Below, one piece after another: positions 27,046-37,058 of a DNA stretch of 64,000 nucleotides. Source of the DNA: Edaphobacter acidisoli (GTDB lineage Bacteria > Acidobacteriota > Terriglobia > Terriglobales > Acidobacteriaceae); the NCBI RefSeq assembly GCF_014642855.1, contig NZ_BMJB01000001.1:2232001-2296000 (forward strand), given 5' to 3'. The notes under the pieces were generated by a model. It was not told the origin of the DNA and did no database searches. It saw only the letters and a list, made by a program, of their open reading frames with translations. How positions within the stretch are numbered: position 1 is the stretch's first letter; every line of letters begins with the position of its first letter. The translations under genes and the position numbers were made by a program.

Positions 27046-30000
27046 TCAGAAGCTCAGGTGTAGACCCAACTGAATCTGCCGCGGGGGCAGGACATTTGAG
27101 GTAATCCGGCCTGCGCCGGGGTCCGTGATCGTTGTGTCTGGAGCACCATAGTTCTGGATATTGAAGACGTTGAAGGCCTCCGCCCTGAAGTTCAGTGCAA
27201 ACTCATCCTTGAACGGAAAGTTTTTGAACAAGGAAGCGTCTGCGGTTGCAACATGAGACGTTCGAAGCGAGTTCCTGGGAAAGTTTCCGTAAGAGTTGAC
27301 CGGAACAGCGAACGAAGCTGGGTTGTACCATTCCAGCGCCGTTTGGTGCGCCGGCTTGGGACTTGCAATTTCATTCGGACGCGCATAGTTCCACCACGAG
27401 AATGATGTTCCGATGTTAGCGACGTCGCCTACGACACTGAGGTTGTAAGGTTGGCCGGAGCGAATCTGCGCGACTGTGTTCAATTGCCAGTTTCCTAGAA
27501 TGTAGCTCGCCGGCCCATGAGTCAACATTTTCTTGCCGCGTCCGAACGGAAGCTCATATTGTCCAGCAATGGAAAGGAACTGCGGCACATCATAAGACGA
27601 GACACTACGGCTTTCCCTGACATCGTAATAGTTCTGAAGAGCGGAGCTGCCGCCCGGTCCGTTTTCTACATCGAAGAGACCGCTACCACCCTCGTCAATC
27701 GATTTAGAGAATGTGTACGATACCAGGTACTCGAGACCATTGGAATACCGCTTATCCAGTTTTACCTGAAGGCCGTTATAGTCCGCCGAACCACGATCTG
27801 TGCTCATGAAGGGAGTAGCAGTGACCCATGGAAATGGCTTACGAGCGTTGACCTGATCGGGCGTTCCGGGGCCGGCGGTCTGAGCGGTATTGAAAATACC
27901 TGTTACACTCAGCCGGTCGGAGTGGCTTCCCACATAACCGACCGAGAGGGACAGATTAGAAGCCACTTCATATTCGAATGCCAGGTTATATTGTTGTGAG
28001 CGGGGATCACGGATTTTAGGATCCATAAACCACGTAACAGTGCTCCACGGATCGGAGCCGGGTAAGGCTATGCCTACGGTGGAAAATGTATTTTGAACCG
28101 GCGTCGGAGAAGATCCGAGTTGATTGATCGCCACAGAGGCCGTTACAGAACCAGTCGCAGGCCATGAACCCGCGAACCCCTTCCAGTCTTGTTCAAAGCC
28201 CATGAGCGGGTCATAAACAATACCGTATCCGCCGCGAAGCACCATCTTGTCGTTCACTTGATAGGCCAAACCGATGCGAGGTCCCCAGTCCTGCCATCGG
28301 GGAGCCGGTCCCCATGCGCGGCCATAGGGCGATAACATGATCTTGTTGCCATTTGCAATGGAGCTAAGGCTTCCGTTTCCAGGGATGCAGGGAGCTGCGT
28401 TCGTTTGCGAGCAGGCAGGCGGCAAAGCGTCCAGGCCGATCCACCACAAGCCATCAGTCGTAAGTCCGCTAACCACCGTCGAACTTGACGGAGAAAATTC
28501 CCTGCGATGATCAAAACGGAGACCATAAGTCATAGTGAGACGCTTTGTGATGGCCCAAACATCCTGGAAATAGAACGAATACGTCGATACACGATTGCTG
28601 TTGCTTACCGTGGTGGTATTGTTGATCTGCGACGGAAGCCCCAGCAAAGCAGATGCGAGTGAGTTTCCTGTCGTTCCCACCTGGTTTGGATCGCCTGTCT
28701 GGTCATTGGCGAATGTATAGCCGCCATATGCCGGACTATTGGAGTCATTGCCCTGCTTGACGTACTGCATACCATACTTCATTGTGTGATTGCCAACCAC
28801 CCAGGTAAGACTTGGAGACCAGTTCTGCACTGGGCTGTTGATCGTATTTGCGGCCTGCAGGCCGCCACTTCCGTACGGTGAACCAAGAGAAAACTCAGTT
28901 CCACCTACGCTGTTGAATCCAAGTCCTTGCATCGGGCCAATGCCCGCGCTGTCCTGCACGTAACGGGCAAACGGTCGCCTCGTGAGTCCGTATCGGACAT
29001 CGGCCAACAATTTTGGAGTCAGCACTCCTGTCCATCCCACGCCGATATTCAGTGCAGGCACGGACGCTCCGCTGCTCTGGCTGATGGAAGTCGGTGAAAG
29101 GCTCGTCACATTGAGGCGATCATACCGAAAGAAAATGGAGTTCCTGCTTCCCAATTGCTCATCCGCCCGCGCCATGTAGTGATTCGAGAAATTCGAGCTG
29201 GAGCGAGTCACAATCGCGTTATAGACGGGATCGCCGGTTAGATTCGGCCGCGCATAGTAGGCCTTGAGAAAACCCGCGCTAACAGAATTAAGTCTGCTTG
29301 AAGGGATGATGTTTCCCGGAAACTGCGAGCGCGCATAGCCAGTGCTGGAGCTACCGGAGGTTGTAGCCGGATCGTAGATATTTTGCGCCAAAGTTGAATG
29401 CGAAAAGTCGCCGGAAAGCTCAGCATCCGTTGGCACGATATATTTGGATTCGGCAGCCTGCACATAGCGCCATCCTTCATATCCGAAGAAGAAGAACGTA
29501 CGATTATGCCCGTCATATATCTTTGGCAGAAATACCGGACCTCCGACAGTGACACCAAACTGATTCTGGCGAAATGGCGAAGGACCTGCGCTGTATTCGT
29601 CAGCAAATGAATCGCGAGCGTCGAAGATATTGTTCCTTACAAATTCCCATGCAGCGCCATGAAGCGAATTCGTTCCGCTTTTTGTAACCACGTTGATCAC
29701 GCCGCCCAGTACGCTTCCATACTCAGCCTTGTCATCATGGGACTGCACTTTGAACTCCTGCATCGCATCCACGATCGGAGGAATAACGTACACGCTACCG
29801 GTCATCTCCGTGTTGACAACGCCATCGAGCAGATACAAATTGGAGCGGTTGGTTTGTCCCTGAATGGACGGCTGCGCCACGCTCGCCGTAGGCACGCTCA
29901 GAACCGCCAAATCATTCACGCCCACACCCGCGCTTTGCGACGTGCTGATGGGAGTCGCGCCTGGCGTCAGCGTAAGCAGTTGCGTGAAATTCCGGCCATT

Positions 30001-30486
30001 GAGTGGCAATTCGTGGATCGCCTTCTGGTCAATCACAGTTCCCAACTCGGAACTCGTCTTTTGCATCAGCTCGCCCGTTTCGGAATTGACCGTAATCGTT
30101 TCGGCAGTCGCACCTACGGACAGCGAAACGTCGTGAAGCACGTTAGCTTGAACTGTAAGCGTAAGGCCGTTGATGTTGGCATCTCCAAAACCGGCCTTCT
30201 TGACGGAAAGGTCATACTGGCCAGGCTTGACCGACGGAAATGTATATAACCCTTCGCGATTCGACTTCGTTGCACTGGCAATGTGCGTTGCGGTTTCCGT
30301 GAGGATGACCTCCGCATCTGGAATCACCGCTCCTGTCGAGTCCGTTATATGACCTGAAAGCGATGCATTAGCTGTTTGCGCGCATAGAAAATGTGGTCCT
30401 AAACCGATCACAACTACGCAAAATGTGACCCATGTTGCCAAAAGTCTCCAAATGGCTCTTTTGCGAACAATCATTCCGATGTACAT
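27046..30486 (-). CDS. TonB-dependent receptor with carboxypeptidase regulatory-like domain (receptor 2)
   Basis: 1146 residues; the ATG at 30486 has GGGAGG 9 bases upstream. A signal peptide (~15-37, FLCAQ) is followed by the regulatory-like domain (DSTGAVIPDAEVIL, VKPGQYDLSV), plug motifs (LPLNGRNFTQLLTL, LYLLDGVVNTE) and a barrel ending LGLHLSF. It would import products of the glycan broken down by the glycosidase and GH29 fucosidase encoded after it. The upstream region is AT-rich. It is the first gene of the same-strand cluster that runs down to 19341. Confidence 0.9.
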   Translation of the reverse strand: MYIGMIVRKRAIWRLLATWVTFCVVVIGLGPHFLCAQTANASLSGHITDSTGAVIPDAEVILTETATHIASATKSNREGLYTFPSVKPGQYDLSVKKAGFGDANINGLTLTVQANVLHDVSLSVGATAETITVNSETGELMQKTSSELGTVIDQKAIHELPLNGRNFTQLLTLTPGATPISTSQSAGVGVNDLAVLSVPTASVAQPSIQGQTNRSNLYLLDGVVNTEMTGSVYVIPPIVDAMQEFKVQSHDDKAEYGSVLGGVINVVTKSGTNSLHGAAWEFVRNNIFDARDSFADEYSAGPSPFRQNQFGVTVGGPVFLPKIYDGHNRTFFFFGYEGWRYVQAAESKYIVPTDAELSGDFSHSTLAQNIYDPATTSGSSSTGYARSQFPGNIIPSSRLNSVSAGFLKAYYARPNLTGDPVYNAIVTRSSSNFSNHYMARADEQLGSRNSIFFRYDRLNVTSLSPTSISQSSGASVPALNIGVGWTGVLTPKLLADVRYGLTRRPFARYVQDSAGIGPMQGLGFNSVGGTEFSLGSPYGSGGLQAANTINSPVQNWSPSLTWVVGNHTMKYGMQYVKQGNDSNSPAYGGYTFANDQTGDPNQVGTTGNSLASALLGLPSQINNTTTVSNSNRVSTYSFYFQDVWAITKRLTMTYGLRFDHRREFSPSSSTVVSGLTTDGLWWIGLDALPPACSQTNAAPCIPGNGSLSSIANGNKIMLSPYGRAWGPAPRWQDWGPRIGLAYQVNDKMVLRGGYGIVYDPLMGFEQDWKGFAGSWPATGSVTASVAINQLGSSPTPVQNTFSTVGIALPGSDPWSTVTWFMDPKIRDPRSQQYNLAFEYEVASNLSLSVGYVGSHSDRLSVTGIFNTAQTAGPGTPDQVNARKPFPWVTATPFMSTDRGSADYNGLQVKLDKRYSNGLEYLVSYTFSKSIDEGGSGLFDVENGPGGSSALQNYYDVRESRSVSSYDVPQFLSIAGQYELPFGRGKKMLTHGPASYILGNWQLNTVAQIRSGQPYNLSVVGDVANIGTSFSWWNYARPNEIASPKPAHQTALEWYNPASFAVPVNSYGNFPRNSLRTSHVATADASLFKNFPFKDEFALNFRAEAFNVFNIQNYGAPDTTITDPGAGRITSNVLPPRQIQLGLHLSF

Positions 30487-31067
30487 CTTCCTTAGCCTCC
30501 CGCGTAGATCGTGAGCGCTTAAAAGGCGCTCGCATACGAAACAAGATAAATGTATCTAATTAATGATTTATTTGCAATGTAAAGACGATTATTAATTTTT
30601 AATATGCCATATTCGGTCTTTATGGGATTTGCTCGCATCCCCTGAGGCAGGGGCTTCTAAATTGAGACCATCGAATCTAACCACCTTATTTTGCGCTAGA
30701 TCGCAACACCCAAAATCTGGAACGCCGCTCCCGGCGGTAGCCTTAAGGAGCCCTAAATGCTTGCGCCTTTTCCCTCGCGTCCTCCATCCTTTCCAGAGGC
30801 ACCGTCTCAGAGGGAATGCTCTCGAAAGAAAATCAGCTTCCGGACGCTCGCACACCAAACATTGCAATTGGCTTCTATTTCGTTGGCTGCAACATGTGCT
30901 ACATCAGAGATCACGATGAGGGTTGCTATGAACGTCACAATCTCATCAAAAACCAGAATGATCCCATCCACCTGATGTCATGCCTACACAATGCCACGGA
31001 TAAAACAGGAAAAAGGGCAACCTCAAATCCAATTGCAAGCGAGTTGCGTTCCTGATTTAAGCACTCA
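30487..31067. other. Intergenic interval upstream of receptor 2
   Basis: About 580 bases between receptor 2 and the DeoR gene. The part next to the receptor (30540-30605) is AT-rich and probably holds the promoter. GTGAGCGCTTAAA at 30511 resembles the AGCGCT palindrome of the GntR locus. A 79-codon frame at 30816-31055 has a mixed composition, matches nothing I know and has no clear ribosome-binding site; I do not call it a gene. Confidence 0.5.
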
Positions 31068-31859
31068 TTACACCCGATGAACTTTGATTCCCATCGCTAC
31101 AAAGGGTGCGATTGCCTCATCTTTAACAGCGACGTCCGTAATGATTTCGTGTATATCCCGGGTCGGGCAAAGCAGCCACTTAGACACATTTCCAATCTTG
31201 CTTGAATCCGCAACCACAACCAGGCGTTTTGAGTGGCTGGCAAGCAGCTTTAGAACCTCTGCTTCCTGGGGATGTATGCAGGTCAGCCCCTGACCTACGT
31301 CGATGCCATCGACCCCGAGAAACATGATGTCCGCAAACAGCAGTGAAGCCGATGTTGTCGCGAGAGGCCCTACAAGCGTGAACCAATTGCCGCGTAGATG
31401 CCCACCCGTGACATAGACATCAATGTCCTTACGGGAACTCAACTCCATAGCAACATTCACAGTATTCGTTATGATCGTAATACCGCTTACCGTATTGAGG
31501 CATCGGATGATTTCCGTGGTTGTTGTCCCACCCGTTAGGGCCACAGTTGCTCCTGGAGAAATCATTTCGGATGCTCTTCGGGCAATGCGGCGTTTCTCTT
31601 CTGCAAAACTGCCGATCTTGTCCTGAAAAGAGGAGTCTTTCTTGAACGGCTCATAGAACAGAGGGCCGATCGGCATCGCTCCGCCGCGGGTACGTTTCAG
31701 GAGAGCTCGCTGTTCGAGCTCATCCAAATCACGACGTATCGTAACAACGGATGCCCCGAGTTCGGAGCACAAGTCTTCGATCGTTACCTCTCCTGCTTCC
31801 TGCAGGCGGCTAAGAATTTGCTCACGTCTTTGTATTTGCTTGTCTTTGCCTCGAGCCAT
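31068..31859 (-). CDS. DeoR-family transcriptional repressor
   Basis: 263 residues from the ATG at 31859; a TTG six codons upstream (31877) is an alternative. An N-terminal helix-turn-helix (~10-58: RREQILSRL, TIEDLCSELGASVVTIRRDLDEL) precedes the DeoR sensor domain with TGGTTTTEIIR, TNTVNVAMEL, TGGHLRGNWFTLVGP and GVDGIDVGQGLT. DeoR members respond to sugar phosphates. It is divergent from the phosphomannose isomerase gene, so mannose- or fructose-6-phosphate is a plausible signal and the 167-base gap the control region. Confidence 0.9.
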   Translation of the reverse strand: MARGKDKQIQRREQILSRLQEAGEVTIEDLCSELGASVVTIRRDLDELEQRALLKRTRGGAMPIGPLFYEPFKKDSSFQDKIGSFAEEKRRIARRASEMISPGATVALTGGTTTTEIIRCLNTVSGITIITNTVNVAMELSSRKDIDVYVTGGHLRGNWFTLVGPLATTSASLLFADIMFLGVDGIDVGQGLTCIHPQEAEVLKLLASHSKRLVVVADSSKIGNVSKWLLCPTRDIHEIITDVAVKDEAIAPFVAMGIKVHRV

Positions 31860-32026
31860 ACCTCTATCACCATACAATGCTCATCGCAGGCGGGATCGGA
31901 CTGCGGATCGGCCCCAAACCCATAATGCTCATAAAGTGCCAGATAAGATAGAAATTAAAGACCTAAATAGGCTAATTCGGTCACAATATAGTACCTTTAG
32001 AGATGCCAGGGAGGACTGAAGACGAG

Positions 32027-33808
32027 ATGTACGATAAAACCCCCTATCTTCAGGTTACGCATCAAGATTGTGATTGCATCAAGGGATGGCCAGCCATTGC
32101 TGCGCAGATCCGATCCGCACTTCCTACAGGATCAGGGTTGGTTTGCGTCGAATGCTATCCCGGCGTCCTTATCGAGCAGGTCAGCTCATGTCTTCGCAAA
32201 GAGCTCGGACCGCATCGCCAGTTGCGCGCGGAAGATTGGTATTTTTCTCCAGAGCAAATCAATGATTTGATTGAGCCCTACCTGTCCAACGATCCTGTCT
32301 TTGGCAGAATGAACTCACTCGAAATATGGGATTTCATTGATCCGCAAAAAATCGAATCGGCAAGAACAGAGCTTGCCTCGTCGGCGGAAGGCATCACGAT
32401 CGTCATAGGAACCGGAGCATCACTGCTAAGCCCAGTCTTTGACGTCTGCATCTATGCCGACATGGCGCGCTGGGAAATTCAGCAACGTCAGCGTAGGAAT
32501 GAAATCGGCAATTTAGGGGCTATGAACTTTGAGGAACGTCCTCCCCTCAAGTACAAGCGCAGTTTCTTCATCGATTGGCGAGCGGCAGATCGTTTGAAAA
32601 TTCGGTTTTTGCCAAAGGCCGATTTTTTGCTCGATACAAACGTTCCTGCTGTACCCAAAATGATCACAAGGGAGAACTTTGAGAAAGGGCTTACCGCCGC
32701 TGTGCGCCAGCCGTTCCGTGTTGTCCCCTTCTTTGATCCGGGCCCATGGGGCGGACATTGGATGGAAGAAGTCTTCGACTTGCCCCGTGATCAAACCAAC
32801 TATGCTTGGTGCTTTGACTGCGTACCGGAAGAGAATAGCCTCCTTCTTCGATTTGGGAGAAACACAATAGAAATCCCCGCGCTTGATCTTGTGCTCTTCC
32901 GTCCAGAGGAATTGCTCGGGAAAGAAGTCGTTTCGCGTTTCGGGGCTGAATTTCCAATCCGCTTTGATCTTCTGGACACCTTTGAAGGTGGCAATCTTTC
33001 CCTGCAGGTGCATCCCGGAAAGGAATATATCCAGCGAGAATTCGGGATGAACTACACCCAGGATGAGAGCTACTACATTCTCGACTCCAAGCAGAACGGA
33101 GGGGTCTATCTGGGGCTCAAAACGGACATCAACCGTGAAAACATGATCCACGATTTGAGAGACGCTCAGGAAAACGATAGCTTCAAATTTGAAGCCACAC
33201 GCTATGTGAATCAATTCCCAGCCCGTAAACACGATCACTTCCTGATCCCGGCCGGAACGGTCCACTGTTCTGGTAAAGACACTGTCGTCCTTGAGATCAG
33301 TGCAACCCCGTATATCTTCACCTTCAAGCTATGGGACTGGGGCCGCGTTGGGCTAGACGGTCAACCACGGCCCATTCATCTCGATCACGGCATTGAAAAT
33401 ATCTGCTGGGATCGCACCACGAAGTGGGTTGAACAGTCACTAATGAATCGTTGCCAAACCGTCGCCGAAACAGATGACTGGCGCGAAGAACTGACAGGTC
33501 TCCATCCGGCACAATTCATCGAGACACGGCGGCATTGGTTTACAAGTACTGTCCCTCACGACACCAACGGCAATCTCAATGTTCTCAATCTCGTCCAGGG
33601 TTCGGAAGCGGTCGTCGAAAGCCCCACAGAAGAATTTTCGCCGTTCGTAGTCCACTATGCCGAAACCTTTATCGTTCCCGCAGCGGTAGGACGATACACC
33701 ATTCGACCCGCAGTTCCCGGTACCCTCTGCGCTACCATCAAGGCTTTCGTCCGTCCGGTGTCGGCATCTGATCGAGAAAAATTCTCTCAAACACCAGCAA
33801 ACATCTAG
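32027..33808 (+). CDS. manA: Class I mannose-6-phosphate isomerase with N-terminal NTPase-like domain
   Basis: 593 residues from the ATG at 32027, chosen because GGGAGGA lies 12 bases upstream; the ATG at 32003 lacks a site. Residues ~310-590 are a type I phosphomannose isomerase cupin: SLQVHP and ESYYIL, and PAGTVHCSG, supply the metal ligands (Gln, His, Glu, His). It interconverts mannose-6-P and fructose-6-P. The first ~190 residues (LVCVECYPGV, RAEDWYFSPEQINDLIEPYL, GTGASLL) look like a uridine-kinase/phosphoribulokinase-type fold, but the Walker A glycine-lysine is degenerate. A ROK kinase follows after 18 bases. Confidence 0.85.
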   Translation: MYDKTPYLQVTHQDCDCIKGWPAIAAQIRSALPTGSGLVCVECYPGVLIEQVSSCLRKELGPHRQLRAEDWYFSPEQINDLIEPYLSNDPVFGRMNSLEIWDFIDPQKIESARTELASSAEGITIVIGTGASLLSPVFDVCIYADMARWEIQQRQRRNEIGNLGAMNFEERPPLKYKRSFFIDWRAADRLKIRFLPKADFLLDTNVPAVPKMITRENFEKGLTAAVRQPFRVVPFFDPGPWGGHWMEEVFDLPRDQTNYAWCFDCVPEENSLLLRFGRNTIEIPALDLVLFRPEELLGKEVVSRFGAEFPIRFDLLDTFEGGNLSLQVHPGKEYIQREFGMNYTQDESYYILDSKQNGGVYLGLKTDINRENMIHDLRDAQENDSFKFEATRYVNQFPARKHDHFLIPAGTVHCSGKDTVVLEISATPYIFTFKLWDWGRVGLDGQPRPIHLDHGIENICWDRTTKWVEQSLMNRCQTVAETDDWREELTGLHPAQFIETRRHWFTSTVPHDTNGNLNVLNLVQGSEAVVESPTEEFSPFVVHYAETFIVPAAVGRYTIRPAVPGTLCATIKAFVRPVSASDREKFSQTPANI

Positions 33809-33826
33809 CCAAACTTAGAACGAGGC

Positions 33827-34840
33827 ATGCGAACATTGCTCCACAACACTTCTCGCTCCGATCCCTCCAATCAAGCCGCAGAAAAAGACCGTGGCGTCGT
33901 TCTAGCCTTCGACATGGGAGGCAGCCATGTAGCCGCCATGGCAAGACAGATTGGTAACGTCTTCACTGGAAACCGAGTGAGTTTGCCCTTGGACGAAACG
34001 GGTTCGGAAGACTATCTGTTTGATCGTATCGAGGAAGTCAGTCGCATGGCATTCGCAGCGGTTTCACCACGTGCAGTCCTGAAAGGAATTGCATTTGCAG
34101 TACCGGGTCCTTTTGACTATGCCAATGGGATTTCATTGCTGCAACACAAGCTCTCCTCTTGGTACGGTGTCAATGTACGGAAGCAACTTGCGCTACGGTT
34201 CGGCATCGATGAAATGAACATCCTCTTTCTCAACGATACTGATGCCTTCCTCCTTGGCGAGCTTGAACAAGCATCTGCATCAAGGGCAATAGGGATCACC
34301 TTGGGAACCGGAATAGGAGCGGCATTCGCGATCAATGACCGAACCGTTCCCGCGATGAAGGTCCTTCCCAACAATTGCGATCTCTATGCCCTTCCCTGGA
34401 AGGGCGGGATCGTGGAGGATTTTGTCTCCACCCGCGGAATCATGAAACTCCATCTGGATCGGGGAGGTCGATATTGTTCGGTCAAGGAGATTGCGGCACA
34501 GTTCAGCGTCGACTCCATTGCCACTGACACGATGCTCGCTTTCGGGCACGAGCTCGGCTCGGTGATCGCCAGCTATCTTTTACCCTTTGCGCCCGACATA
34601 ATCATCTTGGGCGGCTCCATTGCGCGAAGCCCAGAGACGTTCATGCCAGCGGCCATCTCAGAGCTACATGGGCACACGAATCTTTTGAGAATTTCGACGC
34701 ACTTTGAAAAAGCTGCTCTGCTCGGCTCTCTCGCAGATTGGCTTCGCCAAGCAAAATCCGCCAGTCTAGGCATTAGCCAAATGCATGCCAGGAGGAGTTC
34801 CAGAAAATCGCATATCGACAATGAACCCTGGAATGACTGA
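33827..34840 (+). CDS. ROK-family sugar kinase
   Basis: 337 residues. The phosphate-binding FDMGGSHV (ROK version of DxGGT), the catalytic LNDTDAFLLGE (Asp) and GITLGTGIGAAF are visible. The zinc-binding CxCGxxGC motif of canonical ROK proteins is absent, and the equivalent region reads NNCDLYALPWKGG. It probably phosphorylates mannose or glucose. Position directly after manA favours a mannokinase feeding mannose-6-phosphate to the isomerase. It ends ~140 bases before the convergent esterase. Confidence 0.82.
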   Translation: MRTLLHNTSRSDPSNQAAEKDRGVVLAFDMGGSHVAAMARQIGNVFTGNRVSLPLDETGSEDYLFDRIEEVSRMAFAAVSPRAVLKGIAFAVPGPFDYANGISLLQHKLSSWYGVNVRKQLALRFGIDEMNILFLNDTDAFLLGELEQASASRAIGITLGTGIGAAFAINDRTVPAMKVLPNNCDLYALPWKGGIVEDFVSTRGIMKLHLDRGGRYCSVKEIAAQFSVDSIATDTMLAFGHELGSVIASYLLPFAPDIIILGGSIARSPETFMPAAISELHGHTNLLRISTHFEKAALLGSLADWLRQAKSASLGISQMHARRSSRKSHIDNEPWND

Positions 34841-34983
34841 CCGGGCTCGAACAAGGAGGACGATTCAGGAGGTTAGGAAGCTATTCATGCTGCTTTCAGT
34901 CATGGGTAAAAAATCGATCCGTTGACAGAGTAAGTGGCCAGCACGTACTCCTCTTTGACGCTCTCCCTGATCCAATCGCCGAA

Positions 34984-36777
34984 TTACGAAGGCTGCAACC
35001 GCATGATGATCTCGAGCCCCCTTTCCTCCGGATTGTTGCGAACTGCACAGAGTGCGTCGAAGTACATGACCGCTCTGGACTCCTGGGTATAGCGCGGCCA
35101 ATGAGGAAGCCCGCTGTGGTTCGGATTTCCGGTGCGCGCAAAGCTAACCCACGCGGTACTCATTTGCTTCGCCAGGGTAAAGGCCTCCGGATCGCCTGCA
35201 CTGTAGTGGTCACAAAGTTCTGCATTGTCTAAAACAAACGAGATCACAGAGGCGTGGAAGGAGCCTGGGCGATTGTCCAGCACCGGTGTGCGCCAGGAAT
35301 AGATGTAAGAGTAGGCTGGCGCACCGCGCAGTGCGGCCTTCCTCGCCGCCTGCGTGAATGCGGGGATGCGCCATTGTGCAGCAGCAATGGTCGCGTAGAT
35401 GCCGAATGGGGTTGCATTAGGATAATCGTCTTTATACGCTGCGATGATAGCATCGGCGTCGCTCCCGTACATCTCATGAACTCGCCAGTTCATCTCTTCG
35501 ACGGTCATAGTATTTGCGTGTGGATGGTCGACCCCGCTTACGCTCTCGTTGAGATTGGTGCCCGTGATCAGTGGAACGTCGGCAGAGATCGCAGGCGCAC
35601 CTGGGTCGAAGGGGTGAATAGGAAGACAGCGGCCGTCGACAGTCGGGCCCCAGTCGCTCTCGCCATAGGAATCGCGATACGCAGGTCGTGGCGGTGGCGT
35701 CTTGCGAATGGCCTCCGCGGCGGCTCCCGACAGACGGTCAACCGGAAGCTCTTGCAACTTCTTCACTTCAGACTTTTGCAATCCGAGTTCTGCGAGCAGT
35801 GTTTCGGCCACCCGGTGTGAGTAATCTGGCGATAATGCCCTGACAAATGGTCCGCTCTGGATAATTGCGCGATGGAAAAGGCCCTTCGCCGCCGGCATGG
35901 CCAGCAGGGCCGCAACCTTCCCGCCACCACCCGACTGGCCAAAGATCGTGACGTTGTTCGGATCGCCGCCAAACATCGAAATATGTGTGCGCACCCACTC
36001 GAGCACAGCCACTATGTCCAGCATTCCCACATTGGCCGACGAAGCGAATTCACTCCCGCCGAGGCCATGCAAATTCAGATACCCGTATACATTCAAACGA
36101 TGATTGTGGTTCACGACTACAACGTCGTGATTCCGGGCCAGACTCTCGCCTTCGTACGAAAGGAGGTCGTGGCCACAACCGCCAGAGAACCCGCCCCCGT
36201 GCATGTAGACCATCACTGGACGTTTACCCAATCCATTGATCTCTGGCGTCCAAACGTTGACGCGCAGGCAGTCTTCTCCAGGTACGCAGATGGCGCACCC
36301 TCGATGCAGCAGAAACGCATCTTCGTCCGCGCCTGCCAGGTTTTTCCCGTCAGTATTAAAGTGTGCAGAATCTTCCTGTGGGCAGATGCGCCCGTACGCC
36401 AATGCATTGCGAGTGCCCGCCCAGGGCTCCGGTTTCATCGGTGGCATAAAGCGGTTTGCGCCGGAGGTGGACGCGCCATAGGGCACGCCTTTGAAGGTGA
36501 AAACGCCACTTCTTTCGAATCCCCGAACCTTCCCCGCGGTGGTCTCGACTACTGTCACGTGGTCTGAGGCAACGACCTTCCGCCGCACACAGGGGACCTG
36601 CGATTCGCGGTGCCCTACCTGCTGAGCGGCTTCCGGAGCCGCCGAGGCGTTGGGTAATCCGATTGTCATGCCCACAATTCCGGCACAGGATGCCGCAATC
36701 CCTCTCAATACTTTTCTTCGTTCTCTCGAAATTGGCGTCGAAAGGACTTCAGTCGACTGCTCTTCAACCCTATTCAT
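34984..36777 (-). CDS. Type-B carboxylesterase (COesterase family), Tat-exported
   Basis: 597 residues, ATG at 36777 with GGGAGAG 9 bases upstream. A Tat motif (ERRKVLRGI) and signal region to ~46 precede an alpha/beta hydrolase of the carboxylesterase type: FKGVPYGAS, the oxyanion loop [10 protein letters not shown] (~191-200), [11 protein letters not shown] and the nucleophile elbow GQSGGGGK (Ser282). A C-terminal His region follows. It may remove acyl groups from glycans or other esters. It lies in the mannose region between the kinase and GH92. Confidence 0.9.
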   Translation of the reverse strand: MNRVEEQSTEVLSTPISRERRKVLRGIAASCAGIVGMTIGLPNASAAPEAAQQVGHRESQVPCVRRKVVASDHVTVVETTAGKVRGFERSGVFTFKGVPYGASTSGANRFMPPMKPEPWAGTRNALAYGRICPQEDSAHFNTDGKNLAGADEDAFLLHRGCAICVPGEDCLRVNVWTPEINGLGKRPVMVYMHGGGFSGGCGHDLLSYEGESLARNHDVVVVNHNHRLNVYGYLNLHGLGGSEFASSANVGMLDIVAVLEWVRTHISMFGGDPNNVTIFGQSGGGGKVAALLAMPAAKGLFHRAIIQSGPFVRALSPDYSHRVAETLLAELGLQKSEVKKLQELPVDRLSGAAAEAIRKTPPPRPAYRDSYGESDWGPTVDGRCLPIHPFDPGAPAISADVPLITGTNLNESVSGVDHPHANTMTVEEMNWRVHEMYGSDADAIIAAYKDDYPNATPFGIYATIAAAQWRIPAFTQAARKAALRGAPAYSYIYSWRTPVLDNRPGSFHASVISFVLDNAELCDHYSAGDPEAFTLAKQMSTAWVSFARTGNPNHSGLPHWPRYTQESRAVMYFDALCAVRNNPEERGLEIIMRLQPS

Positions 36778-36890
36778 TGCTCACTCTCCCTTGGATCGTG
36801 TTGTTCGAGCGGTCAGTGGGCAAAACCAACCGATCGTTTATCCCGTTTGAGGCGCTGGTTATAACCGTGCCTCCGACTGAGCGGAGCACA

Positions 36891-36919
36891 GGCTTGAGGC
36901 GCGCTTTTTGCGCGAAGCC
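36891..36919 (-). terminator. GC-rich hairpin between GH92 and the carboxylesterase
   Basis: GGCTT-(GAGG)-CGCGC pairs with GCGCG-AAGCC around a TTTTT loop, giving a 10-bp stem with a 4-base bulge. It lies 140 bases after the GH92 stop (37059) on the minus strand. It resembles the loop type of the REP element at 19001 and could terminate or process the transcript. Confidence 0.4.
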
Positions 36920-37058
36920 ATTCGTACTTTTAGCCAGGCGCTCAAATACCGAATAGGCGATGGGTCCTTTGTCGGCAAGTTCGATGGCCGGATCAATCCT
37001 GTCTCCTGAATAACCGGCGAGTCCTGTGTTGGCTTCGTGTTCGAATCACAATCAAGAT

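Noticed and set aside
30816..31055. 79-codon plus-strand frame with several Cys and His
   Set aside because: No recognisable family, no clear start site, and no supporting neighbour; left as uncertain interval.
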